Notes under the pieces: generated by a model
The model's database searches: none
What the model was told of the DNA's origin: nothing
Seen by the model: only the letters and a program-made list of their open reading frames with translations
Shown here: piece after piece, positions 31,434-39,080 of the stretch
Layout of the letters: the number at the start of each line of letters is the position of its first letter
Position numbering within the stretch: position 1 is the first letter of the stretch
Program-made: the position numbers and the translations under genes
NCBI GenBank assembly: GCA_003135055.1
Contig: PLDF01000207.1
Location: 1-39,080, forward strand
Direction of reading: 5' to 3'
Source: Bryobacterales bacterium
GTDB taxonomy: Bacteria; Acidobacteriota; Terriglobia; Bryobacterales; Bryobacteraceae
DNA: 39,080 bases

Positions 31434-32182
31434 GGCGGGTTTCGACGCGCAGACGCGGAGGCGCGGAGAGGGGCGCGGAGATTACAAAGGGAAGGCATGG
31501 TGTGCTTGTTATCTGCCGGGGAAATACCAATATAGCAGGGGGCGGCGAGGACAGGCCAGGATGCCTGTCCCACGAGGTGTCCGAAAATGGGACTAGGGTC
31601 GTTTGGTATATCGATGATCTGGGTTACGGGCGAGTTATGGGGTCGGGAACGCGAGTTGGGTAAGCGATTGAATGGATGGGAGAACGTCGCGGTGACTGGC
31701 ATTTTTGAGGATTGGCGTGGCTGAGGTAATCGATGTGGTTTCGTGGCGTTCAGGGCCACTGGGCGGACTCGGTATGACTCCCTATCTCATTGTCTCTCGC
31801 TTGACCAAGGAATTCCGGGGAAGAGGGTTCGGAACTGGGGGTAAGCCGTTTCGGTGTTTGGATTTAGGAAAATTTTGGGGAGACGTGATGGAGGACGGGC
31901 CGTGGGCCATAAACCGATCATAATAGGTAGTTGTAAGGTTGTAAGGTGAGATGGTTGGCGTAGTTCGCTTGTGTTTTCGCGCTGGGATAGCGTAAGCGCG
32001 CAGAGGTCCTCTTATTTTGTGTGCTGGGTAGAATCCGGTACCGCTGTGGTTTCGTTAGCCTCGCGTGGTTTCTCGGCAGGCTTCGGAATGATCCGCAGGA
32101 ATGGCAGCGGTGGCGCATGGAGGTCCATGCGAGAGGTTAGGCTGTTGACTAGTTCTCTTGCATAGGGCCAGCAATTAAAGAT
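31434..32182. other. Gene-poor spacer upstream of valS
   Basis: The first 60 bp beyond valS are a GC-rich run of GCGGAG-type repeats (CGCAGACGCGGAGGCGCGG and continuing). A hairpin element lies at 31551-31573. Near the right end CGCATGGA-GG-TCCATGCG (32114-32131) is a perfect 8-bp stem. A frame without start codon at about 31992-32136 (ending EWQRWRMEVHARG) looks faintly protein-like and may be a dead gene's tail. No gene is supported. Confidence 0.5.
31551..31573. repeat. Hairpin element, 7-4-7 plus CCCAC (spacer)
   Basis: ACAGGCC-AGGA-TGCCTGT (31551-31568, one mismatch at the loop) followed by CCCAC (31569-31573). It lies about 120 bp upstream of valS. Confidence 0.7.
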
Positions 32183-33619
32183 TTAGTTGGCATCTCGATT
32201 CGTAATGGCGACACGGAAGGGCGGCTTGGTTTTTTCGGCAGGCTCGATCTCGAAAACTTGCTTCGCCCCCGATGGATCGTAGTCGCGCCAAAGCCAGGTC
32301 ATTTCCGCTGGGAACTGCGCTTCAACTTGCTCGGGACCATGGCCCCCTTTCCCAAAGCTGAAGTGGAAATCATAGCTCTTCAGTTTGAGGGCGTTGGCCA
32401 ATCGCACGTTGTTGAGCGCCCAACTGCCGAACTGATCCGACTCGATATCCGCTGAACCACCCTGCAGCCACACGCGAATATTCCGGTGCTGCTCCTGCAG
32501 GACCTTGTCAGGATAGTCCTGGCCGCCTTCGGTTCCGGCGAAACCCGTCTTCCACTGGACGCTCGTAAAGCTGCTAACGCCGCAAAGAACTCGGGAAAAG
32601 GCGTCTGGCAGCTGCCAGCCTGCGTTGAACGCGGCCAGCCCTCCGGAAGAGATTCCTGCGATCGCGTGGCTGTACCCGTCTTTGCGCAGATGGTAGTGCG
32701 CCGCTATCTCCGGGAGGAGTTCGTCGCGGAGAAGGCGCGGATAGGTGTCCGTCACCGCATCTTCCTGTATGCTCCGGATTGTTTGATCCAAAGTGGAATG
32801 CCTGCTCTCCGCAAATTCCCGCGCCCGGTCGAGAGCGGGGCCTCTTGCGGACTCAGCGATCTTTCCAGGATCGAGAAAAACGAGGAGCATCATGGGAATC
32901 TTTTTGAGGTAGATCAGGTTGTCGATAGCGTCAAGAATTCTGCTTCCACCTTGTCTTGCGAGGAAGTTTCCGCCGTCAAGAAATACCATGAGCGCAGCCG
33001 GTGTTTTCGGATCATAACCTGCGGGAATGTAAACCCAATAGTCGTTCTTCACCCCGTCATAGATTTTACTGGCAACAGTTTGTTTGGCAGAGATCTGCCC
33101 CCGAACCGCACCGCCGACTGGATAGGAAAGATCCGAGAACGCTACCATGTTGTACGAGCTTCCACCGAAATTCTTGGCTTCCAACTGGTAATGAAAATCG
33201 TGCAGAGCGCCAAGTCGCTCAATGTACGCGATCGCATACCACAGATCCGTTCCTTCAAGCGATTGCATTTGAGGTCCGGGCTGGTCGTCAAGAACGATCC
33301 TGGGCCGCGCACTCGCCCTGACGGCAAAAAAGAATTCGTGCAGGCGGCCACTCCAAACCCTTCCCAACTCAAGCGCCTTTGGCGGATAGGTTCCTTCGAT
33401 CGCCTGCCGCAAGAGCGGGCTGTGGCTCCTGGCGAGTTGGACCAGTTCCGCTGCTGAGCGAGGATGCGGTCCGATGTGGGTGTCTCCTGGACACCCGAAG
33501 CAGTACGTATCGTTCTCTTCTGTTGGCGCCCTGAGCTGCGGTCCGGCTTGAGCTGTGCACGTCGAACAAAAAGCAAGGACGCAGATCCACAATCTAGGTC
33601 CATTGAAGCTCCATCGCAT
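32183..33619 (-). CDS. Secreted enterochelin-esterase-like alpha/beta hydrolase
   Basis: This 478-aa protein has a signal peptide (MRWSFNGPRLWICVLAFCST then CTAQA), an N-terminal beta-sandwich region like the domain that precedes Fes-type esterases (about residues 90-170), and an esterase D/PF00756-like catalytic domain: DYWVYIPAGYDPKTPAALMV, LVFLDPGK, the nucleophile elbow AIAGISSGGLAAF (Ser near 322) and a late His in GKGGHGPEQ. It likely cleaves esters in the periplasm; a siderophore substrate is only a possibility. AGGAG about 8 nt before ATG 33619 sets the start. It follows an ADOP permease on the same strand with a 152-bp gap. Confidence 0.85.
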   Translation of the reverse strand: MRWSFNGPRLWICVLAFCSTCTAQAGPQLRAPTEENDTYCFGCPGDTHIGPHPRSAAELVQLARSHSPLLRQAIEGTYPPKALELGRVWSGRLHEFFFAVRASARPRIVLDDQPGPQMQSLEGTDLWYAIAYIERLGALHDFHYQLEAKNFGGSSYNMVAFSDLSYPVGGAVRGQISAKQTVASKIYDGVKNDYWVYIPAGYDPKTPAALMVFLDGGNFLARQGGSRILDAIDNLIYLKKIPMMLLVFLDPGKIAESARGPALDRAREFAESRHSTLDQTIRSIQEDAVTDTYPRLLRDELLPEIAAHYHLRKDGYSHAIAGISSGGLAAFNAGWQLPDAFSRVLCGVSSFTSVQWKTGFAGTEGGQDYPDKVLQEQHRNIRVWLQGGSADIESDQFGSWALNNVRLANALKLKSYDFHFSFGKGGHGPEQVEAQFPAEMTWLWRDYDPSGAKQVFEIEPAEKTKPPFRVAITNRDAN

Positions 33620-33771
33620 CGCAATTCTCCTCTCTTTGTTTGCTGATAACCCCAGGGAATCGGGGGAAGACCAGCCCGAACCTCGGTTATGGCGCACGGC
33701 TCGCGCGGCGAACTTCAGACCCTGCAATCCGGAGCCAAACCATTCAAGTGGGTCCCTTTTGCGGATCTGCA

Positions 33772-36390
33772 TTATTCCTCCCGAAGCGCCGTTACGGGAT
33801 CGACCTTCGCCGCCCGTCGCGCCGGAAAGGCAATCGTACACGTAGCGACAACGAGCAGGCTGAGTGCGCCGAGAGCCATGGCGCCAGGATCCGCCATACT
33901 CAAGCCCGGAAAGAAGCTTTCGAACACGCGCGCCAGTACGGGCGCGGCGGCAATGCCGGCCAGGATCCCCGCCAGGACGGGCGCGCCTCCCTGCTTCATC
34001 ACAAGCCATATCAGATCGCCTGACTGGGCGCCGGCCGCGCGTCGCAATCCAAACTCCGGTATGCGGCGTGAGACGAACTGGTGGAGGGTTCCCTGCAAGC
34101 CGGTAGCAGTAAGGACGAGACCCACCAAGGCGAAGGAGATAATTATCAGAGCCCGGAAACGCGGATACGCGCGCATTTCCGCCACCTCGGAATCCAGCGT
34201 GTGGATCGCCTCGCTCGGAATCGAGTCATCCAGCGAGAGAATTGCCTCCCGAATCGTACGGCCGGAATCGGCGGAGCCGGGCCGCATTTGGATGCCAACG
34301 TCGAATTCGATATCGGCGCGTTGGGCGAGCGGCTGGAAAACGAGACGCGAATTGGCCCACCTCGCATCCCATTCCAAATGCTTCCAGTCCGCCACAACCC
34401 CGACGATGTTCATCCAGCGCGACGTTCTCGAAAACTGCTCGACGCGAATCTCCTTACCAAGCGCATCCCGGCCGGGAAAATATTCCTTCGCAAGCGACGC
34501 GCTCACAATAGCAACGGGCGCGGCCCTTTGCCGGTCGTGGTCATTGAAGATCCGCCCGTGCAGCAACGGCGTCCCTAAGGAATCGAAGTACCCGGGGCTC
34601 ACACCGCAGCTCAGAACGTCGTAAGCCCCGCGCTTCGGATCGCTGTCCCGAATCTCCAGGCGCTCCATCGCATCCTCTCGGTACGGAGGGAAGAAGCTTC
34701 CGATTGCAGCGGCTGTGACGCTCGGCAGACCCTGGAGCCTTCCGAGTAGCCCATCCTGAAATTGGATCCGCGCTCTAGGATCGCCGTAGTTCGCCAGATC
34801 GACGTGGGTGGTGGTGATGTTTTCCGTGCGAAAGCCCAAAGGCGCCGTTTCCAGGTGGAGTACGCTGTCCGCCATGACAACGGCGGCCGTGGTCACGACG
34901 AAGGAGGCGGCGACCTGCGTCATGATCATCCATCGAGACATTCGGAGGCTGTCTCCATTCCCGACCAGCCCGCGCGCCGTGCTTCCGAGCGAGGGTCGAA
35001 GATCCGCCTTGGCTCCATACCAGGCGGGAATCAGGCCCGACACTAGGACGGCGATTCCGGTCACCACGACGGCGAAAATCGCAACGGGCACGTTCAGGGA
35101 AACCGTGACCCCCTCGGGAAGTTCACCGATGCGGTCCCACGGCAGACAGAGAACGACAGCCGCCGCAAGACACATTCCGAGAACCGCTCCCGGCAGCGAT
35201 AACGTCATTCCTTCGGCCAGCATTTGGCGGACCATCCGTCCCTGTCCACAACCGAGAGCAGTTCGCACTGCAAGCTCTCTCTGGCGATGGGCGAAACGCG
35301 CAAGCAACAGCCCGCCTACGTTGAGGCTTGCGACGCAAAGAAGAGCCACGACTGCTCCAAAGAGCACGGCCAGCGTAGACCGGAGCGTGGCACTCGCGAG
35401 ATAAGTGAGTTCCCTCTGAGCATCGTCGGCATCGGCCACCCGGTCTTTCCCGTGGATGTCCCGCTGGTGAAGGGAATCGTGGATGGCTCGCAGTTCGGTC
35501 ACGGCCTGTGCCAATGTCGCGTTGTCGACAAGCCGCGCAAAGATGACCGCATACTGCAACCGTTGCCGGCCGGCGGGATCATGTCCGAGAAAGAACCACA
35601 TGGCGGCCCGTTTTGGGTAGAAGCGAAAGTTACGGGGCATCACCGCGCGCACGACGCATGCCGTGCCGTCCGGATAGATCGACCGTCCGATAGCCGTAAC
35701 ATCCGCGGACAGCGCGGTTGTCCAGAACGCATGGCTAACCACCACGGCGCAACCTTCGCCGCCGGTCACCCGGGCGATGCCCAGGGCCGGAGCCGTACCT
35801 AAGACGTCGAAGGTCGCGGTGCTCACCACTCCCGCAAGGTATTTTCGCCGCGTGCCCCGGTCGTTGAGGGTGGCCCGGATGAGCCCGGCTGCCGAGACAT
35901 CCCTCACCAACTTTGCGCCTCGACGGTAGGCTTCAAAATCCTCGAAGCTGGCCACCGTCTGCCCTTCGCGGTCGCGCTGCGCGCGGTCCCAGATCACAAT
36001 CACCCGATTAGGATCCCGGTATGGCAATGGCTGCAGGAGGACGGCATCGACGACGCTGAAAACCGCCGTGGCAGCCCCGATGCCAAGGGCAATTGTGGCG
36101 ATGGCGGCGGCCGCAAATGCAGGGCGGCGGGCAGACGTTCGAAGAGCGAAGTGGAAGTCTTGGAGTAAATCATCCAGCCAGCGAAAGAGCCAGACGTCGC
36201 GGCTCTGGTCTTGCAATGAGAGCGCGTTCCCGAACTGGCGTTGAGCTTCCCTGTGAGATGATGCCGGCGCCGCGCCGTCCCTTTCGAGTTGCTCAGCCCG
36301 CAGGTGAAGGTGCAGGCGCATCTCTTCGGCCAGATCCTCTTCCACCCGGCGCCTTTGAAATAGCATGGCCAGCCGCCGCCAGAATCTCAT
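33772..36390 (-). CDS. ADOP-type permease with N-terminal prefix domain
   Basis: The 872-aa permease starts with a cytoplasmic prefix (RRRVEEDLAEEMRLHLHLRA and REAQRQFGN) typical of PadR-linked ADOPs, then a first span (AFAAAAIATIALGIGAATAV), two MacB periplasmic domains and two FtsX span triplets (VLFGAVVALLCVASLNVGGL; FRALIIISFALVGLVLTATG), ending ARRAAKVDPVTALREE. It has no ATPase partner here. ATG overlaps the padR stop as ATGA. It is more diverged from the other two in the window than they are from each other, judging by eye. Confidence 0.9.
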   Translation of the reverse strand: MRFWRRLAMLFQRRRVEEDLAEEMRLHLHLRAEQLERDGAAPASSHREAQRQFGNALSLQDQSRDVWLFRWLDDLLQDFHFALRTSARRPAFAAAAIATIALGIGAATAVFSVVDAVLLQPLPYRDPNRVIVIWDRAQRDREGQTVASFEDFEAYRRGAKLVRDVSAAGLIRATLNDRGTRRKYLAGVVSTATFDVLGTAPALGIARVTGGEGCAVVVSHAFWTTALSADVTAIGRSIYPDGTACVVRAVMPRNFRFYPKRAAMWFFLGHDPAGRQRLQYAVIFARLVDNATLAQAVTELRAIHDSLHQRDIHGKDRVADADDAQRELTYLASATLRSTLAVLFGAVVALLCVASLNVGGLLLARFAHRQRELAVRTALGCGQGRMVRQMLAEGMTLSLPGAVLGMCLAAAVVLCLPWDRIGELPEGVTVSLNVPVAIFAVVVTGIAVLVSGLIPAWYGAKADLRPSLGSTARGLVGNGDSLRMSRWMIMTQVAASFVVTTAAVVMADSVLHLETAPLGFRTENITTTHVDLANYGDPRARIQFQDGLLGRLQGLPSVTAAAIGSFFPPYREDAMERLEIRDSDPKRGAYDVLSCGVSPGYFDSLGTPLLHGRIFNDHDRQRAAPVAIVSASLAKEYFPGRDALGKEIRVEQFSRTSRWMNIVGVVADWKHLEWDARWANSRLVFQPLAQRADIEFDVGIQMRPGSADSGRTIREAILSLDDSIPSEAIHTLDSEVAEMRAYPRFRALIIISFALVGLVLTATGLQGTLHQFVSRRIPEFGLRRAAGAQSGDLIWLVMKQGGAPVLAGILAGIAAAPVLARVFESFFPGLSMADPGAMALGALSLLVVATCTIAFPARRAAKVDPVTALREE

Positions 36391-36716
36391 GCCGGTCTCA
36401 GCACCCCCTCAATGGCTGCGCTCACGCGCCTGTACCTGGCTAGCTCCTGGTCAAGCTGTCGACGCCCTTTTGCAGTCAGGCGATAGTAGCGGGCGCGGTG
36501 GTTCTCCCCGGTGCGTCCCCATTCCGCTTCGAGCGCTCCGTCCACCAACAACCGTTGCAGTGCCGGATAAAGCGAGCCTTCCTCGACCCGGAGCACGTCA
36601 ACGGACAGAGTTCGGACGGCCTCGGCGATCTCGAAGCCGTGCATCTGTTTCGCGCGCGCGAGCGTCCGGAGTATCAACAGTTCCAGCAACCCATGCGGGA
36701 TTTCATCTCGGCGCAT
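36387..36716 (-). CDS. PadR-family transcriptional regulator
   Basis: The 109-aa winged-helix protein has IPHGLLELLILRTLARAKQM then HGFEIAEAVRTLS, the PadR signature VEEGSLYPALQRLLVDGALE, and a wing GENHRARYYRLTAKG. It overlaps the ADOP gene by four bases (ATGA), the usual acidobacterial arrangement, so it most likely represses that permease operon and itself. It is distinct in sequence from the PadR at 19426-19776. Confidence 0.9.
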   Translation of the reverse strand: MRRDEIPHGLLELLILRTLARAKQMHGFEIAEAVRTLSVDVLRVEEGSLYPALQRLLVDGALEAEWGRTGENHRARYYRLTAKGRRQLDQELARYRRVSAAIEGVLRPA

Positions 36717-36718
36717 AA

Positions 36719-36754
36719 CATAGAGAGTCTATGCTGAAATCGTTGCGGTGTCAA
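36719..36754 (-). promoter_or_regulatory. padR-ADOP promoter with palindrome
   Basis: On the minus strand TTGACA (36754-36749), exactly 17 bp, TAGACT (36731-36726). CATAGA-GAG-TCTATG (36719-36733) is a perfect inverted repeat covering the -10 and the probable start site. The ATG at 36716 is 9 nt from the -10, so the leader is at most a few bases. Confidence 0.65.
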
Positions 36755-37288
36755 AGGAAAATCGCATTCCGCGAGCGCCACCGGAAACCGCCGGGCCACC
36801 GGGATCGGGAGGGCGTCCCGAGCAGCCTGGCCGGAAACCGGGAGGTCAGTATAGCGCGCGCTCCAATCAGGACCCAGGCACGCGCTCAAGATAAGGTCCG
36901 AGGTTTGCCGTAGCCTTGAACTGAGGAATGGGATCGAGTTCCTTAAATGCTGAGGTAAAGGCATTCGACAGACTCCACATCGTACGCGGTTGGAAGTCTT
37001 CGTGCTCTTCGAGGGAAGCGTGACACTGACGCAGACGACCCGCTTCAATTCGCACTTGGACTGGAGGGGAGCCGCGGACCGGACCTCTTCTTGGCTCTGT
37101 GAATTATCATTAAAGTTAGCAAGAAACTAAATCTTCGACATAGGGCCATCCCCTGGCTCTTTGCTTCGATCAAAACTGGGGAGGGTTGGCAAGGAACTCA
37201 AAGCCAGCCTCTTGGCGCAGCGCACAGGGACCGGCAGGATCATCGAGGAACTCCTCCGGTACGATTGTTCGTTCTGGCACTGCGCTCG
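36755..37288. other. Decayed spacer with a probable gene fragment
   Basis: Apart from the fragment at 36867-37055 nothing coding is clear. A plus-strand frame near 37176-37294 (GKELKASLLAQRTGTGRIIE) has no start codon or context. Several GC-rich partial inverted repeats occur around 36790-36850. Confidence 0.45.
36867..37055 (-). pseudogene. Fragment resembling the C-terminus of a DUF932-like protein
   Basis: The minus frame from GTG 37055 reads RIEAGRLRQCHASLEEHEDF then QPRTMWSLSNAFTSAFKELD, and ends ATANLGPYLERVPGS. The block around PRTMWSLSNAFTSAFKEL resembles the C-terminal part of plasmid/phage-associated DUF932-type proteins. The frame is open only back to about 37106 and no N-terminal domain exists, so it is a relic. 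Recognition is tentative. Confidence 0.35.
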
Positions 37289-37627
37289 CTACTGACCGGG
37301 AGCAATCGTCTGCGGGGCCGGCTTTTGTTCCGCGATTTCGACAGAGAGCCTTAGGCCGACCGCATGGAGTACAGCTTTTAGACTATTGATGCCAGGGTTC
37401 CCGCGACGCGAGAGCATTTTGTAAAGGCTCTCGCGGTTTAAACCTGCAGCTTCAGCAACGTAGGTCATGTGATTGGCCCGCGCAACGTCACTAAGAGCCA
37501 ATAAAAACACGGCATCGGAGTGTTCGTCATCGTCTTCAAGAGCGGCGCGCAGGTACTCCACGGCGTACGCCGGATCTTGCAGGCGTTCGTGCAGGTCAGG
37601 TTCGTAGCTCTTGGTTCGCTTCGGCAT
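37289..37627 (-). CDS. HTH antitoxin of a HigBA-like module
   Basis: This 112-aa protein has a helix-turn-helix in its second half, ARANHMTYVAEAAGLNRESL then YKMLSRRGNPGINSLKAVLH, of the kind found in putative addiction-module antidote proteins that follow Gp49/RelE-like toxins. The first half (DPAYAVEYLRAALEDDDEHS) is acidic. ATG 37627 lies 5 nt after the toxin stop. It appears intact although its toxin is interrupted. Confidence 0.8.
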   Translation of the reverse strand: MPKRTKSYEPDLHERLQDPAYAVEYLRAALEDDDEHSDAVFLLALSDVARANHMTYVAEAAGLNRESLYKMLSRRGNPGINSLKAVLHAVGLRLSVEIAEQKPAPQTIAPGQ

Positions 37628-37632
37628 TGTAA

Positions 37633-37962
37633 TTACTCGTTGTAGTCCCGCCAGAACCCCTTGGCTCTGTCGATGTCCGATTGCTGTCCCCGTTTTATTC
37701 CACCGCAGAGGAGAATGACCAAGGCTGGGCCGTCCTGGCCGCAATAAATTCGGTAGCCGGGCCCGGTGTTTTTGAAGATCAGTTCGATTACGCCCTCGCC
37801 TACGTGGCGCCACTCCCCCAACTAACCTAAACGTAGCCTCGCTATCCGCTTGTCAATTTGTGCTTGGCCAATTGGATCACGGAGGCCGTTAAACCACTCA
37901 TCAAAAGGGCACCGGCCATCCGCTGATACGTATTTCCGTACTTCTTGAGGTCGGACTTCCAC
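37633..37962 (-). pseudogene. HigB/Gp49-like toxin interrupted by one amber codon
   Basis: From GTG 37962 (AAGGA 6 nt upstream) the frame encodes VEVRPQEVRKYVSADGRCPF then DEWFNGLRDPIGQAQIDKRI and ARLRLG, meets TAG at 37824-37822, and continues in the same frame with LGEWRHVGEGVIELIFKNTG, PGYRIYCGQDGPALVILLCG and KRGQQSDIDRAKGFWRDYNE. The two halves join into one normal RelE/HigB-like toxin of 109 residues, with only that codon wrong; a Gln CAG changed to TAG would explain it. The catalytic half is not made unless the amber is suppressed. Confidence 0.75.
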
Positions 37963-38025
37963 CGTTTTCCTTCGTTTTGAGCGCGCCGCCTCTGTTTGAT
38001 ATCGTAGCCCATAGACTACACTGCC

Positions 38026-38049
38026 ACTATTGATAAGACTATCAATAGT
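38026..38049 (-). promoter_or_regulatory. Perfect palindromic operator upstream of the HigBA-like module
   Basis: ACTATTGATA (38026-38035) and TATCAATAGT (38040-38049) are perfect 10-bp inverted arms around AGAC, 64 bp before the toxin start. The size and position fit the binding site of the HTH antitoxin. No clear -35/-10 pair could be fixed around it. Confidence 0.65.
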
Positions 38050-38064
38050 CCCATCACGTTGCAA

Positions 38065-38367
38065 CTGTTTTTGAGCGTTTATTCAGCAACCGGTACCATA
38101 TGGTCGCATATCGGCAGTTTTTGGGAATTCCGCCCCAATGGGATTTTGTCGATGTTTGCGAAGTGGCGCGCAAACGGCTACGCGACTAAAGAGTAGCAGG
38201 CGCGTGCAAGCAATTGAGGGAGCGGAATCGCGTAAGTGACTGATAAATGGACAGAAAATGAATTCAATTAGCGGGTGATTCAACTTGACGGCCGCTAGGC
38301 ATTGCCATTTGCAGTATACGTCGGCCCCCATGCGTGCTGGCGCTCTCATCACGGGACCTCCGTGCCG
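38065..38367. other. Spacer without supported gene
   Basis: More A/T-rich than most of the window. Minus-strand frames are open across it but have no ribosome site and an unlikely composition. It separates the HigBA-like operator from the degraded end of the small gene at 38412-38591. Confidence 0.5.
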
Positions 38368-38591
38368 TGAGGAAGATGCCGGGCGTGAGAAAAGTCTTGG
38401 GCACTTCACCTTCACCCTGCCAGAGTGAATTTCGGAAACGTCTTGTACCACTTTCCTGGTGGCACGTCGGGATTGGAGTTCCGCCAGTCCTGCAATGCGT
38501 CGAAATCGGCAACCGAAATCCGGCCTTCACGAAAGCGGTCAACGAGATGTTTCATGAAGTAGGGCGGCGGCGGTTTCCTAATTTTCGGCAT
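38368..38591 (-). pseudogene. Small hypothetical gene with a frameshift
   Basis: ATG 38591 opens MPKIRKPPPPYFMKHLVDRF then REGRISVADFDALQDWRNSN and PDVPPGKWYKTFPKFTLAG before TGA at 38414-38412 (59 aa). The next frame continues with GEGEVPKTFLTPG. Removing one G from the GGG at the junction would give LAGEGEVPKTFLTPG, which reads as a natural continuation, so I infer a single-base insertion. The start codon lies inside the end of the basic-protein gene (14-nt overlap), so the two were cotranscribed. Function is not recognised; the 59-aa product could still be made. Confidence 0.5.
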
Positions 38592-38910
38592 TCCGATAGT
38601 GTCTGTGGAACACGATCCTTTGGAGGTCTTCGGTGAGGCGACGGAGTTCGATTTCAGTCTTGGCCTGCTTGATGCGCTTCAGACAAAGGTGAAGAGCCTT
38701 CTTTGAAGTGTCAACGGCGGCCGTAGTGGGCGCAGCATTATGGCTGCTGCTCCCCTTGTTTTTCGCCCATCGTGCCTGAACAGCTTTCCGGGCGCTATCG
38801 CTGCGTTGGACAGGAGTGAGTTTTGCGGCTCTGGCGGGACCGCCTTTCTTGCCGCCTTTCCGCCCGAGAGCGACTGCGGCGGGATTCTTGTTCTTTACGG
38901 TTACGGCCAT
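38578..38910 (-). CDS. Small basic protein with histone-tail-like composition
   Basis: The 110-aa protein is strongly basic. Its N-terminal third, NPAAVALGRKGGKKGGPARA then AKLTPVQRSDSARKAVQARW, is a Gly/Lys/Ala-rich segment of a type found in small bacterial proteins of unknown role; a Ser/Thr/Ala linker (SSSHNAAPTTAAVDTS) leads to a helical tail (LCLKRIKQAKTEIELRRLTE). DNA or RNA binding is possible from charge alone. TATAAT ends 6 nt before ATG 38910 and two direct repeats lie upstream. It precedes the frameshifted small gene with an overlap. Confidence 0.6.
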   Translation of the reverse strand: MAVTVKNKNPAAVALGRKGGKKGGPARAAKLTPVQRSDSARKAVQARWAKNKGSSSHNAAPTTAAVDTSKKALHLCLKRIKQAKTEIELRRLTEDLQRIVFHRHYRNAEN

Positions 38911-38916
38911 AATTGC

Positions 38917-38955
38917 ATTATACGTGAGCGGTCAATACGGATATGTGAGCGGTCA
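38917..38955 (-). promoter_or_regulatory. Basic-protein promoter with two 21-bp-spaced direct repeats
   Basis: On the minus strand TATAAT (38922-38917) ends 6 nt before ATG 38910. GTGAGCGGTCA occurs at 38924-38934 and 38945-38955, exactly 21 bp apart (two helical turns), covering the spacer and the -35 position. The -35 itself is not consensus, so a bound protein probably activates or represses here. Confidence 0.55.
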
Positions 38956-39016
38956 CGTATTCGGAGAAATGGGGAGGACGCTAAACGAGAGGGCGCGCCG
39001 GGAGAAGTCCGGACAC

Positions 39017-39080
39017 GCGTCGAGACTCATCTCGACGTGCGCTCGCACGCGGAGCGAAGAGCGTTCACACGAGTGTGAAC
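39017..39080. repeat. Two perfect palindromes at the window end
   Basis: GTCGAGA-CTCA-TCTCGAC lies at about 39017-39034, and GTTCACAC-GA-GTGTGAAC at 39063-39080, which is the last base given. The second shares GCGTTCACACGAGTGTGA with 11372-11389. Confidence 0.7.

Noticed and set aside
31992..32136. Open plus frame ending QEWQRWRMEVHARG
   Set aside because: It looks faintly like a protein tail but has no usable start and no recognised family.

Overview
The window is a GC-rich bacterial chromosome segment that looks like Acidobacteriota, probably of the Solibacter/Bryobacter type. Evidence for this: three very large FtsX/MacB-type 'duplicated' ABC permeases (ADOP family), two of them coupled to PadR regulators; many Tat-secreted or Sec-secreted hydrolases; a ThuA-domain protein; a GH109-like oxidoreductase; and short dispersed palindromes in spacers and inside genes. 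The assignment rests on gene content and remembered families; no search was run.

Layout. 1-3.3 kb: the tail of a truncated ORF, an empty stretch, a small secreted beta-barrel-like protein, a secreted M20 peptidase and a small zinc-ribbon protein. 3.3-7.0 kb (minus): alaS followed by a YpdA-type flavin reductase with a GTGA overlap. 7.5-8.5 kb: a VapBC module, a dead hsdM start and a possible transposase remnant. 8.5-13.3 kb (minus): Na+:solute symporter, GH109-like Tat protein and M20D amidohydrolase, probably a substrate uptake and breakdown set. 13.5-14.4 kb (minus): a TacAT-like DUF1778/GNAT module. 14.4-19.8 kb: two ADOP permeases whose stop codons abut, the second coupled to padR. 19.8-24.2 kb: DsbA-like protein, Tat-exported metallo-beta-lactamase-fold hydrolase, a wrecked M28 peptidase and a ThuA-domain protein. 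24.6-31.4 kb: tRNA-Gly(TCC), a DUF350 membrane protein, and a minus-strand housekeeping run valS-nadC-birA-coaX followed by an unexplained insert and a conserved hypothetical gene. 31.4-32.2 kb: gene-poor. 32.2-36.7 kb (minus): PadR-ADOP unit and a secreted enterochelin-esterase-like hydrolase. 36.7-39.1 kb: a decayed zone with a HigBA-like module whose toxin has an amber codon, a frameshifted small gene and a basic protein.

Most interesting signals. (1) A family of short hairpins of fixed design (7-bp arms, 4-base loop, then CCCAC) occurs in spacers and also in frame inside alaS and nadC, next to in-frame tandem repeats in both. (2) The last 61 bp of coaX are duplicated 388 bp downstream, flanking a segment that carries the same hairpins and an unknown Cys-rich ORF; both copies keep stop/start overlaps with the next reading frame. 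(3) At vapB, tacA, both padR genes, the DUF350 gene and the basic-protein gene a -10-like hexamer lies only 6-9 nt from the start codon, suggesting leaderless mRNAs. (4) Several loci are caught in decay: hsdM with one amber, a HigB-like toxin with one amber, an M28 peptidase with several frameshifts.
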